This document shows positions 15,342 through 24,095 of a stretch of DNA of 64,000 nucleotides, piece after piece. The position numbers were made by a program, and so were the translations under genes. The notes beneath the pieces are model-generated. The model was not told the origin of the DNA. It searched no databases and was given only the letters and a program-made list of their open reading frames with translations. The stretch's first letter is position 1. Every line of letters begins with the position of its first letter. Origin of the DNA: Planococcus maritimus (GTDB lineage Bacteria > Bacillota > Bacilli > Bacillales_A > Planococcaceae); the NCBI RefSeq assembly GCF_001687625.2, contig NZ_CP016538.2:2696501-2760500 (forward strand). The letters are read 5' to 3'.

Positions 15342-17165
15342 CTATAATTTGGCATCTGCTAGCATTGTGGCGTACAAACCACCTTTTTTCAGCAGTTCGT
15401 CCTGGCTGCCTGCTTCGACCAATTTGCCGAGTTCCATGACGTAAACAGAGTCTGCCTTTCTCACCGTATTCAAACGGTGGGCAATGACGAAGCTTGTGCG
15501 CCCTTCCATCAGGCGTTCAAGCGCTTCCTGGATTTTCAATTCGGTCACAGTATCAATCGAGCTCGTCGCCTCGTCAAGCAGTAAAATGACCGGGTCGGCA
15601 ATAAGCGCGCGGGCAATCGACAACAGCTGCTTCTGTCCTTGGCTGATCATAGACCCGTCGCCAGACAATACCGTGTCATAGCCTTTTGGCAACTTGGAGA
15701 TGAATTCATGGGCATTGGCTTGCTTCGCCGCTTCCATTACTTCTTCATCGCTTGCATCGAGCTTGCCGTAACGGATATTGTCGCTGACCGTCGCCTCAAA
15801 TAAAAATGGATCCTGCAAGACAAAAGCTATCTGCTTGCGCAAAGTCTCTCTTGGCATCGCACCGATCGGCGTGCCATCAATGCGAATTTCGCCTTCATTG
15901 ACATCATAAAACCTGGCCAATAGCTGCATGACGGTCGTTTTGCCGGCACCTGTCGCACCGACGAAGGCGGCCGTCTGTCCGGTTTCGACCGTGAAGCTTA
16001 ATTCACGAATGGTCCATTCCTCTTCGGCTCCTTCATATTTGAAAGACACCTTATCGAATTCGACTTTGCCGTCAAGGCGTTTGTCGGCATTGCGTTTCGT
16101 ATCGTCTGCTTCCTCTGCTTCGTCCATGATGGCAAATACGCGTTCAGCCCCTGCAATGGCAGATAACACCGTATTGAATTGGTTTGCCAAATCATTTAAT
16201 GGACGCGTAAACTGGCGCGAATACTCGGTGAAAATGACGATGACGCCGATTGTGACGGAACCGTTCAAGGCGAGCAATCCCCCAACACCTGCAACGAGTG
16301 CAAAACTGCCGTTATTCAAAAAGTTCATCACTTTGGGAATAAACCCCGCATATGTCCAAGCCCAGAAGCCGGTTCGGCGAAGACGCTCGCTTTTTTCGAG
16401 AAATTCATCCATGACACGGTCTTCTTGGGAAAAGGCTTTGACGATTTTTTGCCCTGAAATGGTTTCCTCGATCATGCCGTTCAAGTCTCCGACCGCTTTT
16501 TGCTGTTCTTTGTACAAACGACCTGTTCGCTTGGTGATCCAACGAACCGACACGTACATAAGCGGGATGATGATGAACGTCAATAGGGTGAGCATTGGGC
16601 TTAGCATCACCATCACGACCGCCGTCCCGACCAAAGTCAGGATGCTCGAGAACACTTGGATGAATGACGTATTAAGTGTCGATGAAACGTTTTCGATGTC
16701 GTTGGTCACACGGCTCATCAATTCGCCATGTTGGCGCTTATCAAAAAACGACACTGGCAAGCGCTGCAAATGGCCGAATAATCCTGTGCGCATTTGGTAG
16801 ATGACTTGCTGGGCGATGCCGACCATCCAATAGTTCTGCAAGTACAAGGAAACGGAGTGAAGGACGTAAACGACGATGAGCCAGCCGATGATTAAGCCCA
16901 TCCCTTCAAAAGCGCCTGGTACGATGTAAGTATCAATGATATAGCCGATCAAAAATGGACCGAGCAATGCCATCGCTGAACTTATGAATACTAGTGCTAA
17001 GACAACGATCAATAACGTACGCTGCTCGTCTACCAACTTCCAAATTCTCAGCAAGGTGGATTTCCAATTTTTTGCGCGTTCATTCTTTTTATCTGGTGAT
17101 TTCTTTAAATCTTCCTTGGTTAAGACGGGCTCATAGCCGAAAGGCCGGCAGATGGCATCAAACAT
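15342..17165 (-). CDS. yfiC: ABC exporter half-transporter, YfiC-like (catalytic-site partner)
   Basis: Membrane-spanning plus ATPase half-transporter (607 residues) that should pair with the upstream gene product to form a heterodimeric exporter. An N-terminal extension of ~45 residues precedes six membrane helices (about 55-340), then the nucleotide-binding domain has Walker A GATGAGKTT, signature ISQGQ, Walker B VILLLDEATSSID with the catalytic Glu, and the H-loop VIAHR. The signature departs from LSGGQ, as is usual for the subunit whose partner carries the weak site. The ATG at 17165 overlaps the end of the upstream gene by 8 bases, with a GGTGGGGG site inside it. Likely a drug or lipid exporter. 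Confidence 0.88.
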   Translation of the reverse strand: MFDAICRPFGYEPVLTKEDLKKSPDKKNERAKNWKSTLLRIWKLVDEQRTLLIVVLALVFISSAMALLGPFLIGYIIDTYIVPGAFEGMGLIIGWLIVVYVLHSVSLYLQNYWMVGIAQQVIYQMRTGLFGHLQRLPVSFFDKRQHGELMSRVTNDIENVSSTLNTSFIQVFSSILTLVGTAVVMVMLSPMLTLLTFIIIPLMYVSVRWITKRTGRLYKEQQKAVGDLNGMIEETISGQKIVKAFSQEDRVMDEFLEKSERLRRTGFWAWTYAGFIPKVMNFLNNGSFALVAGVGGLLALNGSVTIGVIVIFTEYSRQFTRPLNDLANQFNTVLSAIAGAERVFAIMDEAEEADDTKRNADKRLDGKVEFDKVSFKYEGAEEEWTIRELSFTVETGQTAAFVGATGAGKTTVMQLLARFYDVNEGEIRIDGTPIGAMPRETLRKQIAFVLQDPFLFEATVSDNIRYGKLDASDEEVMEAAKQANAHEFISKLPKGYDTVLSGDGSMISQGQKQLLSIARALIADPVILLLDEATSSIDTVTELKIQEALERLMEGRTSFVIAHRLNTVRKADSVYVMELGKLVEAGSQDELLKKGGLYATMLADAKL

Positions 17166-18882
17166 ATTCCCCCACCTCCTCTGCTTGTTGGGACAATGCG
17201 ATTTCACGGTATAAAGAAGAGCTCTTCAATAGTTCCCCGTGAGTGCCGTAAGCTGAAGCGACGCCGTCTTCTAACAGCAGGATCCGATCTGCACGCATCG
17301 CTGTCCTCACTTTTTGGGTCACAAGCAATGTTGTCGCCTGTTCTTTATCGAGCTCTGCCCATAATGAGGATTCGGTTTTGACGTCAAGCGCACTCGTGCT
17401 ATCGTCCAAAATCAAAATCGATGGTTTGCGGACCAATGCACGGGCGATGGACAATCGTTGTTTCTGGCCTCCGGATAAATTAACGCCCTTTTGGCCGACG
17501 CGTGTGTCGTAGCCTTTCGGGAAGCGCTGAACCGTCTCATCAATTTGGGCTTTTTCCGCAGCTCCTTGAAGTTCTGGAAGTTCGGCCTGTTCGTTGCCCC
17601 AAGACAAATTGTCGGAAATACTGCCGGTGAAGAGCATCGACTGTTGCGGCACAAGTCCGATCGTCTTGCGCAACTCCTGCAAGTCCCATTCCTTAATGTC
17701 TCGGCCATGAACCGATACGCGTCCTTCTGTTGCCTCGTAAAATCTCGGGATCAATTGCAAAAGCGAGGTCTTGCCGGAACCTGTAGCACCCATGATAGCC
17801 AGTTTTTCACGCGGGGCCAGCTCGAAACTGATATTCTGCAGCACCGGACGCGAAGTGCCAGGGTACGTAAATGACACCTTGTCAAAACTGACGGTCCCTT
17901 CCTCGATCGGTACAGTCTTCCCTTGAGCCACCTCATCGCCATCATGCGCCAAAAGAATTTCTTCTATTCGGTCAGAAGATGCCTTAGCGCGCGCAAATGC
18001 CATGATGATGAATGAAAACATCGAAAACGCACCCGTCATCCGCATTGCATAGTTGACAATCGCGACTAATTCACCGATTTGCGCATCGCCACTGCGAATA
18101 TCAAAAGCTCCGAACCAAATGACTGCGAGCAGCGACACGTTCATGCCGAACAGCAAGATCGGCAAAATGATTTCCATGATGCGGAACGCTTTGACCGTGT
18201 CTGTCTTCAGTGCACCTGCTACTTCCGAAAAGCGGTTTGCTTCATACTTGCCGCGCAAATACGCTTTGATCAACCGAACCGCCTGCAAGTTTTCCTGCAC
18301 GAGACGGTTGACCTTATCCAGTCGCTGCTGGACAAAACTGAAATAGACGACGCCTTTTCGAACCATTACGTACAAAAATGCTAGCAGGACCGGAAAGACG
18401 ATGATCAAGTAAATCGCCAATTGTGCATTGACGACAAACGCCATGATCATGCTACCGATGACCAAAAGCGGCGCACGCAGCATGATGCGCAAACTCATAT
18501 ACAGCACTTGCTGGATCAATTGAACATCACTCGTCAGCCGCGTGATGAGGCCAGATGCCGGAAATTTATTGAACATTGCGAGTGAGAAGCCTTGCACTCG
18601 TTTGTACACTTCTTGCCTGACATCAAACGAAAAGCTGTGTGACACGTGGGAAGCGAAATACGAGTTGGCAACCCCTGACACAAAAGCGACCAATGACAAG
18701 GCCATGAGCACAAGCCCGAGGCGAATGATTGTGTCCTGGTCTCCTGCCACGATACCGTCGTCGATGATGCTCGCAATGACTAAGGGCTGCAAGAGCTCGA
18801 GCACCACTTCCAATAGCATCAAGAACAAAGCGATGCCTATTAGCAATGAATAGGGTTTGGTATAAGAAAAAACAGTTTTCAT
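17158..18882 (-). CDS. yfiB: ABC exporter half-transporter, YfiB-like (degenerate-site subunit)
   Basis: First subunit of the heterodimeric exporter (574 residues): six membrane helices (about 10-310), then the ATPase domain with Walker A GATGSGKTS and canonical signature LSGGQ. Two catalytic residues are changed: Walker B reads ILILDDSTSALD (Asp where Glu is expected) and the H-loop reads LLVTQKV (Gln instead of His). This is the pattern of heterodimers such as BmrCD or TM287/288, in which one of the two ATP sites hydrolyses poorly. AGGAGG lies 7 bases before the ATG. Translation is coupled to the next gene by overlap. Confidence 0.9.
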   Translation of the reverse strand: MKTVFSYTKPYSLLIGIALFLMLLEVVLELLQPLVIASIIDDGIVAGDQDTIIRLGLVLMALSLVAFVSGVANSYFASHVSHSFSFDVRQEVYKRVQGFSLAMFNKFPASGLITRLTSDVQLIQQVLYMSLRIMLRAPLLVIGSMIMAFVVNAQLAIYLIIVFPVLLAFLYVMVRKGVVYFSFVQQRLDKVNRLVQENLQAVRLIKAYLRGKYEANRFSEVAGALKTDTVKAFRIMEIILPILLFGMNVSLLAVIWFGAFDIRSGDAQIGELVAIVNYAMRMTGAFSMFSFIIMAFARAKASSDRIEEILLAHDGDEVAQGKTVPIEEGTVSFDKVSFTYPGTSRPVLQNISFELAPREKLAIMGATGSGKTSLLQLIPRFYEATEGRVSVHGRDIKEWDLQELRKTIGLVPQQSMLFTGSISDNLSWGNEQAELPELQGAAEKAQIDETVQRFPKGYDTRVGQKGVNLSGGQKQRLSIARALVRKPSILILDDSTSALDVKTESSLWAELDKEQATTLLVTQKVRTAMRADRILLLEDGVASAYGTHGELLKSSSLYREIALSQQAEEVGEYV

Positions 18883-19012
18883 AAAGGTGCCTCCTGAACA
18901 TTTCGAAACTCGAACTTTATATCATTTAGTATGCCATAATTTTCAGTTATCAGGTAGAGAAATCCTTTTTTTGTCATGCTCTCAAAATCAGACGGGTTTA
19001 TAGGCAACAAAA

Positions 19013-19040
19013 AAGCATACAGCGTGTTGCTGTATGCTTT
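19013..19040. repeat. Target duplication (left) of element copy 1: 28-bp terminator hairpin
   Basis: A 28-bp copy of an 11-bp-stem hairpin (AAGCATACAGC / GCTGTATGCTT) that is identical to 19352-19379. On the minus strand this copy is followed by TTTTTTG, so it keeps a complete terminator. Confidence 0.9.
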
Positions 19041-19351
19041 CGGGCTGTCGAGAAAGTGATAAAGCCGTATTTTCCGAAGCTTATCGCTCGCTTTCCGTGG
19101 GCTCGCGCCCAAGCCTCCTCAGTCGCTTTGCGCCTTGCGGGGTCTCGGTCGTCTCGCTGATCCACAGGAAAGATAAGGTCGACCCACGGGAGACATTATC
19201 TTTGCGAAAGTAATGCGCAGCATTATTGAGCAGAAGGGGTTACGAGCGAACGCTTCTCCAAACACTTGGACTGGTTTTCGATTGGTGAATGTAGAATAAA
19301 GCGATCTCTTTCATGTTTGAGATCGAACTATAGACTTCTTCAACACTTCGG
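19041..19351 (+). mobile_element. Terminator-targeted non-coding element, copy 1 (311 bp)
   Basis: The sequence between the duplicated hairpins is homologous to 35707-35945 and, inverted, to 62515-62749. Its 93-bp core (19066-19158) is identical to that of copy 3. The ends form an imperfect inverted repeat (left TGTCGAGAAAGT, right end reading TGTTGAAGAAGT on the other strand). This copy is about 72 bp longer than the others because the segment after the core is replaced by a longer one with its own AAAGATAA/TTATCTTT hairpin. There is no open frame worth calling, so it would need a transposase in trans. It occupies most of the 500-bp gap between two minus-strand genes. Confidence 0.85.
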
Positions 19352-19379
19352 AAGCATACAGCGTGTTGCTGTATGCTTT
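19352..19379. repeat. Target duplication (right) of element copy 1
   Basis: Identical to 19013-19040. It is the hairpin nearest to the end of the EamA gene, but on the minus strand it is now followed by CCGAAG rather than a T-run. Confidence 0.9.
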
Positions 19380-19384
19380 GCTAG

Positions 19385-20305
19385 CTATCCTTCGTCAATA
19401 AGCTTTTTTTCGTTGCCGGCAAAAGACAGCCATGTGACGAAAACCAACATAAGAAAGGCGCCGCCAATTTGCAATGGCGACAGAAAATGACCAAACCAAA
19501 CGAGCGAGATAAGCATCGCGGTCAAAGGTTCCATGGCCGATAGAATACTCGTCTCTACCGCCGAAATAAAGCGCATGCTGCTCAAGAACAAGACGAACGC
19601 CATCGTTCCGACCAGGATAATCGCGATGATCGCCAAGACCAGCAACGGATCCAACAAGACTCCCCACTCGTCTGACAGAAAAATCGGATTGATCAAGCCG
19701 AGAAAGATTCCGCCGAACAGCATCGACCAGCCAACGACCAGCAAGACCCCCCATTCCTGCATGAGCCTAGCCGGATACAGCGTATAGAACGTAAACGCCA
19801 AGCCGACAAGAATGCCCCAAAACAAAGCTTCCCCACTAATGACAAGGGAATCCATTCGCCCGTCCGTCAATAATAGGAACAATCCAGCAAGCGTACCAAG
19901 CATACCCAGCACCTGATAAACCGGCGGCCATTTTCGCAAGCGCATAGAAACGAAAATGATGACATATACAGGAGCCAAAAATTGCATCAGCGTAGCAAAA
20001 ACAGCATTACTCGTATCGATTGCTGCGACGAAACTATATTGGACCCCAAGCATGCCCGCGACAGAAAAAATCAATAACGGACGTGTCCATATTTTTTGGC
20101 GGAAAATGGAGGTGACCTGAACCTGTTTCATTTTCAAAAACAACAGCAGCACGATGCCAGCTACGATAAGCCGGATGGTCAATAAAAATGAAACAGAAAT
20201 AGGGTAGACATCGAGTGTCCACTCCATCAGCGGGCCGGTCGCCCCCCAAAGCATCGCTCCTATCAATATCATGGAAACTCCTTTAAGACGTTCCAATCCC
20301 AGCAC
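19385..20305 (-). CDS. EamA/DMT-family exporter
   Basis: Ten-helix drug/metabolite transporter (306 residues) made of two five-helix EamA repeats. The first repeat begins ILIGAMLWGATGPLMEW and the second is marked by AVETSILSAMEPLTAMLISLVWFGH, the typical repeat-2 signature. Substrates in the family are amino acids and other small metabolites and cannot be predicted here. A GTG start at 20305 is used. An ATG at 20272 with a stronger AAAGGAG site is possible but would remove the residues before the first helix. Its original terminator has been split by the element downstream. Confidence 0.82.
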   Translation of the reverse strand: MLGLERLKGVSMILIGAMLWGATGPLMEWTLDVYPISVSFLLTIRLIVAGIVLLLFLKMKQVQVTSIFRQKIWTRPLLIFSVAGMLGVQYSFVAAIDTSNAVFATLMQFLAPVYVIIFVSMRLRKWPPVYQVLGMLGTLAGLFLLLTDGRMDSLVISGEALFWGILVGLAFTFYTLYPARLMQEWGVLLVVGWSMLFGGIFLGLINPIFLSDEWGVLLDPLLVLAIIAIILVGTMAFVLFLSSMRFISAVETSILSAMEPLTAMLISLVWFGHFLSPLQIGGAFLMLVFVTWLSFAGNEKKLIDEG

Positions 20306-20501
20306 CCCTTCACTTCAAAATAACGAATCTGTGATGAATTACCTAATTTTTCTTTTACAGTCGCTTTAACCAGTCGAAATCGGGACATTTTAAGTGATTC
20401 CCTCAATTTTCAATCGAATCATGCCTATTCTCTCATGAAGGGGTAAAAAAAGGTAGTAGCATTTCTATGCTAAAATTCCCGTGTTATATTTTTGTAAAGT
20501 G

Positions 20502-20530
20502 GTGACGAAAGACCTTTTCTTCTTTATAAT
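20502..20530 (+). promoter_or_regulatory. Sigma-A promoter of the PAS-GGDEF-EAL gene
   Basis: GTGACG (20502-20507) and TATAAT (20525-20530) are separated by 17 bases, 33 bases before the start codon. The -10 is perfect and the -35 is fair. Confidence 0.6.
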
Positions 20531-20562
20531 GAAAGTACAAAACGGTTAAGGAGCGTCAGTTT

Positions 20563-22569
20563 ATGAGTGAAAAGCAGGAGTTTTTGGCACAGAGCCTAGC
20601 ATATAACCACATTCCCTTTCCCATCATCATTTTCGACCAACAAGGGCTCATCACTTGGTTCAACGGGCACGCCGAGCGCATCTTTCAACTAAATACAGAA
20701 ATAGCTATAGGTCATCCCTTTTCCTATATGAATCCAGAACAAGCATCGCTCCACAAGCAGCCTTGGGAAACGCTGCTAGAAAGCACGGATCCGGTCCGAT
20801 TTGAAAACATGGAAATAGGACTCGGCAGTACTGGCCAAAGCTATTCCACGATCGTTACGAAAGCGTTCACATCACATGGCGAGCGTTTTCTTCTGACGAT
20901 CTACGAAGTTGATGATAGCGTAAGCGCAGATTCGACAGCAAGAGAACTGAGTCATCTTCGCCACGGGCTGGACGATTCATTTATGATGACTTATTTCGAC
21001 CAAGAGTTCCTGATCACCTACGCGAACCCCCATTTCCTCAAACTCAGTAAATGGACCCCGAAGCGCGTACTTGGCAAACCTGTATGGCAAATGTTTCACG
21101 ACGGCGAAGAAGATCTTGAATTTGTCGACTCCATCTTAGAAAGTCTAAAAAACGGTCAAGTTTGGAACGGCGAGGCGAAAAAAGCAACCAAAGACGGGGA
21201 AACGTATTGGGTTGATCTAACAGCGATTCCGATGCAATTATCTAAGGAAGATGCGTATTATATTTTCCTTGAAAAAGACATAACGGAAACTAAGAATGCT
21301 CAAAAACACCTCGAGGAAATTGCTTTCATTGATCCAATTACAGGACTTGCGAATCGCCACCGCCTTGAACAAGCGGTTGCTGAACATGTAAAAGAAGGAC
21401 GTCATTTCTCTTTCCTGTTTCTCGATATTGACCGTTTCTACACTTTACGTGATGTATCAGATACGGATACGGAAAATGAATTGCTCATCGAATTCACCAA
21501 ACGCTTGCGCATGTATTTTTCCGATTCGTTGATCACGCGCGCAGGGCTTCATGAATTCGCATTGATTACGCCTTTGCCGAACTGGTTTATCGAAGGTTTC
21601 TTACCGTATTTACAGCAGCACCCAATCTATATCCGCGGTACAGCAGTGCCTTTGACTGTCAGCGGCGCCATCACAAAATATCCGGAAGATCAGCAAAGCT
21701 TCGTCCACTTGATCAAAGCATCTTATGCGACCATCAAGAAAGTCAAAGACCGCGGCGGCAGTGCCATTTCCACTTTGACAGCAGACGACCACGAACGCTT
21801 GAACCGCAAAGCGCTTATTGAAAAGCGACTTGTCCATGCACTCGACCGGAAAAATCTGCAATTATTGTACCAGCCGCAAGTAAATCTTTTGACTGGCAAC
21901 GTTGAAAGCGTAGAAGCGCTTGTCCGGTGGAATGACGATGAAATCGGCGTCGTCACGCCTGATGAACTCATTCCGATTGCTGAAGAAAGCGGCATGATTC
22001 ACGAGATCGGCAGCTTTGTGGTAGAAACGGCCTGTTCTCAATTGAGAGATTGGAAAGCAAAAGGCATCAATATGCGCATCAGCATCAACTCTTCCATCCG
22101 TGAATTTCGTGATAAAGATATGGCCAGCAAATTGATCGAGCAAATCAAAGCGACTAATTGCGACCCTCAATCCCTGATCATCGAAATTACGGAGAAGTTT
22201 GCGCTTGAAGCTGAAGCCGAACGCCCGATTATGCAGCAAATGAATCGTCTGAACCAACAAGGCGTGCAATTTGCGTTGGACGATTTCGGAACAGGCTATG
22301 CCTCTTTCCGTTACATGCTGCTATTGCCGATTTCTTCTTTGAAGATCGATCGTACCATTATCCAATCGATTACCAAGCAAGAGAAGATGCAGAAGATGAT
22401 CAACGGCATGATCCAATTTGGCAAGTCGCTCGATTTCCAAGTAACTGCTGAAGGGGTTGAAACGAACGATCAGCTTGAGCTGCTCCGGGTAATGGGATGC
22501 AATAGCATCCAAGGCTATATCGTTAGCCATCCGATGAACACTGAAGAACTTGAAAGATGGTTAAAATAG
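20563..22569 (+). CDS. PAS-PAS-GGDEF(degenerate)-EAL cyclic-di-GMP protein
   Basis: Cytosolic signalling protein of 668 residues with no membrane segments. Order: PAS 1 (about 10-120), PAS 2 (about 135-245), GGDEF domain (about 255-410) and EAL domain (about 425-668). The diguanylate cyclase signature is changed to RAGLHEF (about 328-333), so synthesis of c-di-GMP is unlikely. The EAL domain keeps EALVRW, the metal-site Asn in INSSIREF, EITEKF, LDDFGTGY, SLKIDR, AEGVET and QGY, so it should be an active phosphodiesterase, with the GGDEF domain perhaps acting as a GTP sensor. AAGGAG precedes the ATG, and a terminator follows, so it is monocistronic. Confidence 0.92.
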   Translation: MSEKQEFLAQSLAYNHIPFPIIIFDQQGLITWFNGHAERIFQLNTEIAIGHPFSYMNPEQASLHKQPWETLLESTDPVRFENMEIGLGSTGQSYSTIVTKAFTSHGERFLLTIYEVDDSVSADSTARELSHLRHGLDDSFMMTYFDQEFLITYANPHFLKLSKWTPKRVLGKPVWQMFHDGEEDLEFVDSILESLKNGQVWNGEAKKATKDGETYWVDLTAIPMQLSKEDAYYIFLEKDITETKNAQKHLEEIAFIDPITGLANRHRLEQAVAEHVKEGRHFSFLFLDIDRFYTLRDVSDTDTENELLIEFTKRLRMYFSDSLITRAGLHEFALITPLPNWFIEGFLPYLQQHPIYIRGTAVPLTVSGAITKYPEDQQSFVHLIKASYATIKKVKDRGGSAISTLTADDHERLNRKALIEKRLVHALDRKNLQLLYQPQVNLLTGNVESVEALVRWNDDEIGVVTPDELIPIAEESGMIHEIGSFVVETACSQLRDWKAKGINMRISINSSIREFRDKDMASKLIEQIKATNCDPQSLIIEITEKFALEAEAERPIMQQMNRLNQQGVQFALDDFGTGYASFRYMLLLPISSLKIDRTIIQSITKQEKMQKMINGMIQFGKSLDFQVTAEGVETNDQLELLRVMGCNSIQGYIVSHPMNTEELERWLK

Positions 22570-22579
22570 TGATGGTTGT

Positions 22580-22614
22580 CCCAAACTGCGGAGTTTCCGC
22601 GGTTTGGGTTTTTT
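22580..22614 (+). terminator. Terminator of the PAS-GGDEF-EAL gene
   Basis: CCCAAACTGCGGA (22580-22592) pairs with TCCGCGGTTTGGG (22596-22608) with one mismatch, followed by TTTTTTATT. Confidence 0.9.
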
Positions 22615-22640
22615 ATTGCGCTGAGGTTGATAGCGACGAT

Positions 22641-23523
22641 TGGATAGCCGCCTTCTCGCTTTGGGTTGAGCTTTCGTGAGAAGCCAGGAAGACCGCCTGT
22701 CTTCTCACTTCGCTTCACACTGGGCGCGGATCGGCTTTTAGAGTTCTTTGAGAGTTCGGTGTCCATTTGTTTGTGCTTCTAGAGTGCGCATCAGCCAGTG
22801 GGGAAATCGCTTCCTTCGGCTAGGCGGAAGGTGATGAATTGGAAGGTGGCGTCGCTTGGATAGCCGCCTCCCCGCTTGGGGTTGAGCTTTCGTGAGAAGC
22901 CAGGAAGACCGCCTGTCTTCTCACTTCGCTTCACCCTGGGCGCGGATCGGCTTTTGTATTTCTTTGAGAGTTTGGTGTCCATTTGTTTGTGCTTCTGGAA
23001 GGTGCATCAGCTAGCGGGGGAATCGCTTCCTTCGACTAGGTGGAAGGTGATGAATTGGAAGGTGGCGTCGCTTGGATAGCCGCCTCCCCGCTTGGGGTTG
23101 AGCTTTCGTGAGAAGCCAGGAAAACCGCCTGTCTTCTCACTTCGCTTCACCCTGGGCGCGGATCGGCTCTTAGAGTTCTTTGAGAGTTTGGTGTCCATTT
23201 GTTTGTGCTTCTGGAAGGTGCATCAACCAGCGGGGGAATCGCTTCCTTCGGCTAGGCGGAAGGTGCAGAGTTGAATATGGGAGGTGGTGTCGTTTGGATA
23301 GCCGCCTCCCCACTTGGGGTTGAGCTTTCGTGAGAAGCCAGAAAAACCGCCTGTCTTCTCACTTCGCTTCACCCTGGGCGCGGATCGGCTTTTGTATTTC
23401 GTTGAGAGTACGGTGTCCATTTGTTTGTGCTTCTGGAAGGTGCATCAGCTAGCGGGGAAATCGCTTCCTTCGACTAGGCGAAAGGTGATAAATTGGAGGG
23501 TGGCGTCGCTTGGATAGCCGCCT
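22641..23523. repeat. Tandem repeat array B: four 216-222 bp units plus a partial fifth
   Basis: Units start at 22641, 22857, 23073, 23295 and (partial) 23511. Each full unit has a 58-nt hairpin (22663-22720, 22879-22936, 23095-23152, 23317-23374) with an 8-bp GTGAGAAG/CTTCTCAC stem and an outer GGGTTGAGC/GCTTCACCC stem. Then comes a spacer ending TGCTTCTGGAAGGTGC and a second motif CTAGCGGGGGAATCGCTTCC. Frames of 60-67 codons recur on both strands simply because the DNA repeats; they lack ribosome sites. It lies between convergent genes, just after a terminator, and is a diverged homologue of array A. Confidence 0.92.
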
Positions 23524-23615
23524 TTTTAGGGTTAATGTCATCGGTTTCATCTCTTGCATATATTATTCCAACCAAAAAAACCGCCCGCAAAGCAGGCAGC
23601 CTGTTTGTTGATAAT

Positions 23616-24083
23616 TTATTCCTGGGTGAACCCCATTTTCTTCTGTGTTCGTTTTGCCTGATATTTAAAATACAATTGCATGATGACTTCTGCGAAAACC
23701 AAGCCCATGGCGATGGCACCTGAAATCATTAATGCCTGCACGGCAAAATCGACCGCTTCCATGTAATCATTTTCTACGATATTGCGCATCGCATTGTACG
23801 CACGGCTCCCGGGAACAAGCGGGATGATACCGGCGACACTGAAGATAATCATTGGCATTTTAAAAGTCTTCGCCAAAATGTGTGCAACAATGGCGACAAT
23901 AAAGGCACCGGCGAATGTCGCTTGGATCGGGTCGTCGAACAAGAGGAAATAAGTTCTGTAAAAAAGCCAGCCGCTCATTCCTACTAATCCACAACTAATC
24001 AGCGTCTTTCGCGGGATATTGAAAATGATGCCGAATGCGCCGGCTGCCAAAAAACTTAGAAACGCTTCTAAAGGCCAGTTCAT
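23616..24083 (-). CDS. Threonine/serine exporter subunit, ThrE C-terminal-type (YjjB-like)
   Basis: Small membrane protein (155 residues, about five helices) corresponding to the C-terminal half of ThrE-type amino-acid exporters, DUF3815/YjjB family. The conserved FSVAGIIPLVPGSRAYNAMRN lies at about residues 80-100. It follows the YjjP-like gene by 12 bases, with TAAGGAGGAG before the ATG, so the two halves are probably made together and form the complete exporter. Function is inferred from the fused ThrE family; substrates other than Thr/Ser are possible. Confidence 0.85.
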   Translation of the reverse strand: MNWPLEAFLSFLAAGAFGIIFNIPRKTLISCGLVGMSGWLFYRTYFLLFDDPIQATFAGAFIVAIVAHILAKTFKMPMIIFSVAGIIPLVPGSRAYNAMRNIVENDYMEAVDFAVQALMISGAIAMGLVFAEVIMQLYFKYQAKRTQKKMGFTQE

Positions 24084-24095
24084 TCGATCTCCTCC

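Noticed and set aside
18879..19112. 77-codon frame on the minus strand
   Set aside because: It crosses the target duplication and the mobile element and ends in the ABC operon leader; it is a chance frame.
22515..23517. Repeated 60-83 codon frames on both strands across array B
   Set aside because: They recur only because the DNA is tandemly repeated, exist on both strands at once, lack ribosome sites, and the conserved feature is the hairpin, not the reading frame.
2890..23523. CRISPR array as explanation of the tandem repeats
   Set aside because: Units are 216-247 bp with no alternation of short constant repeats and unique spacers, and no cas gene is in the window.
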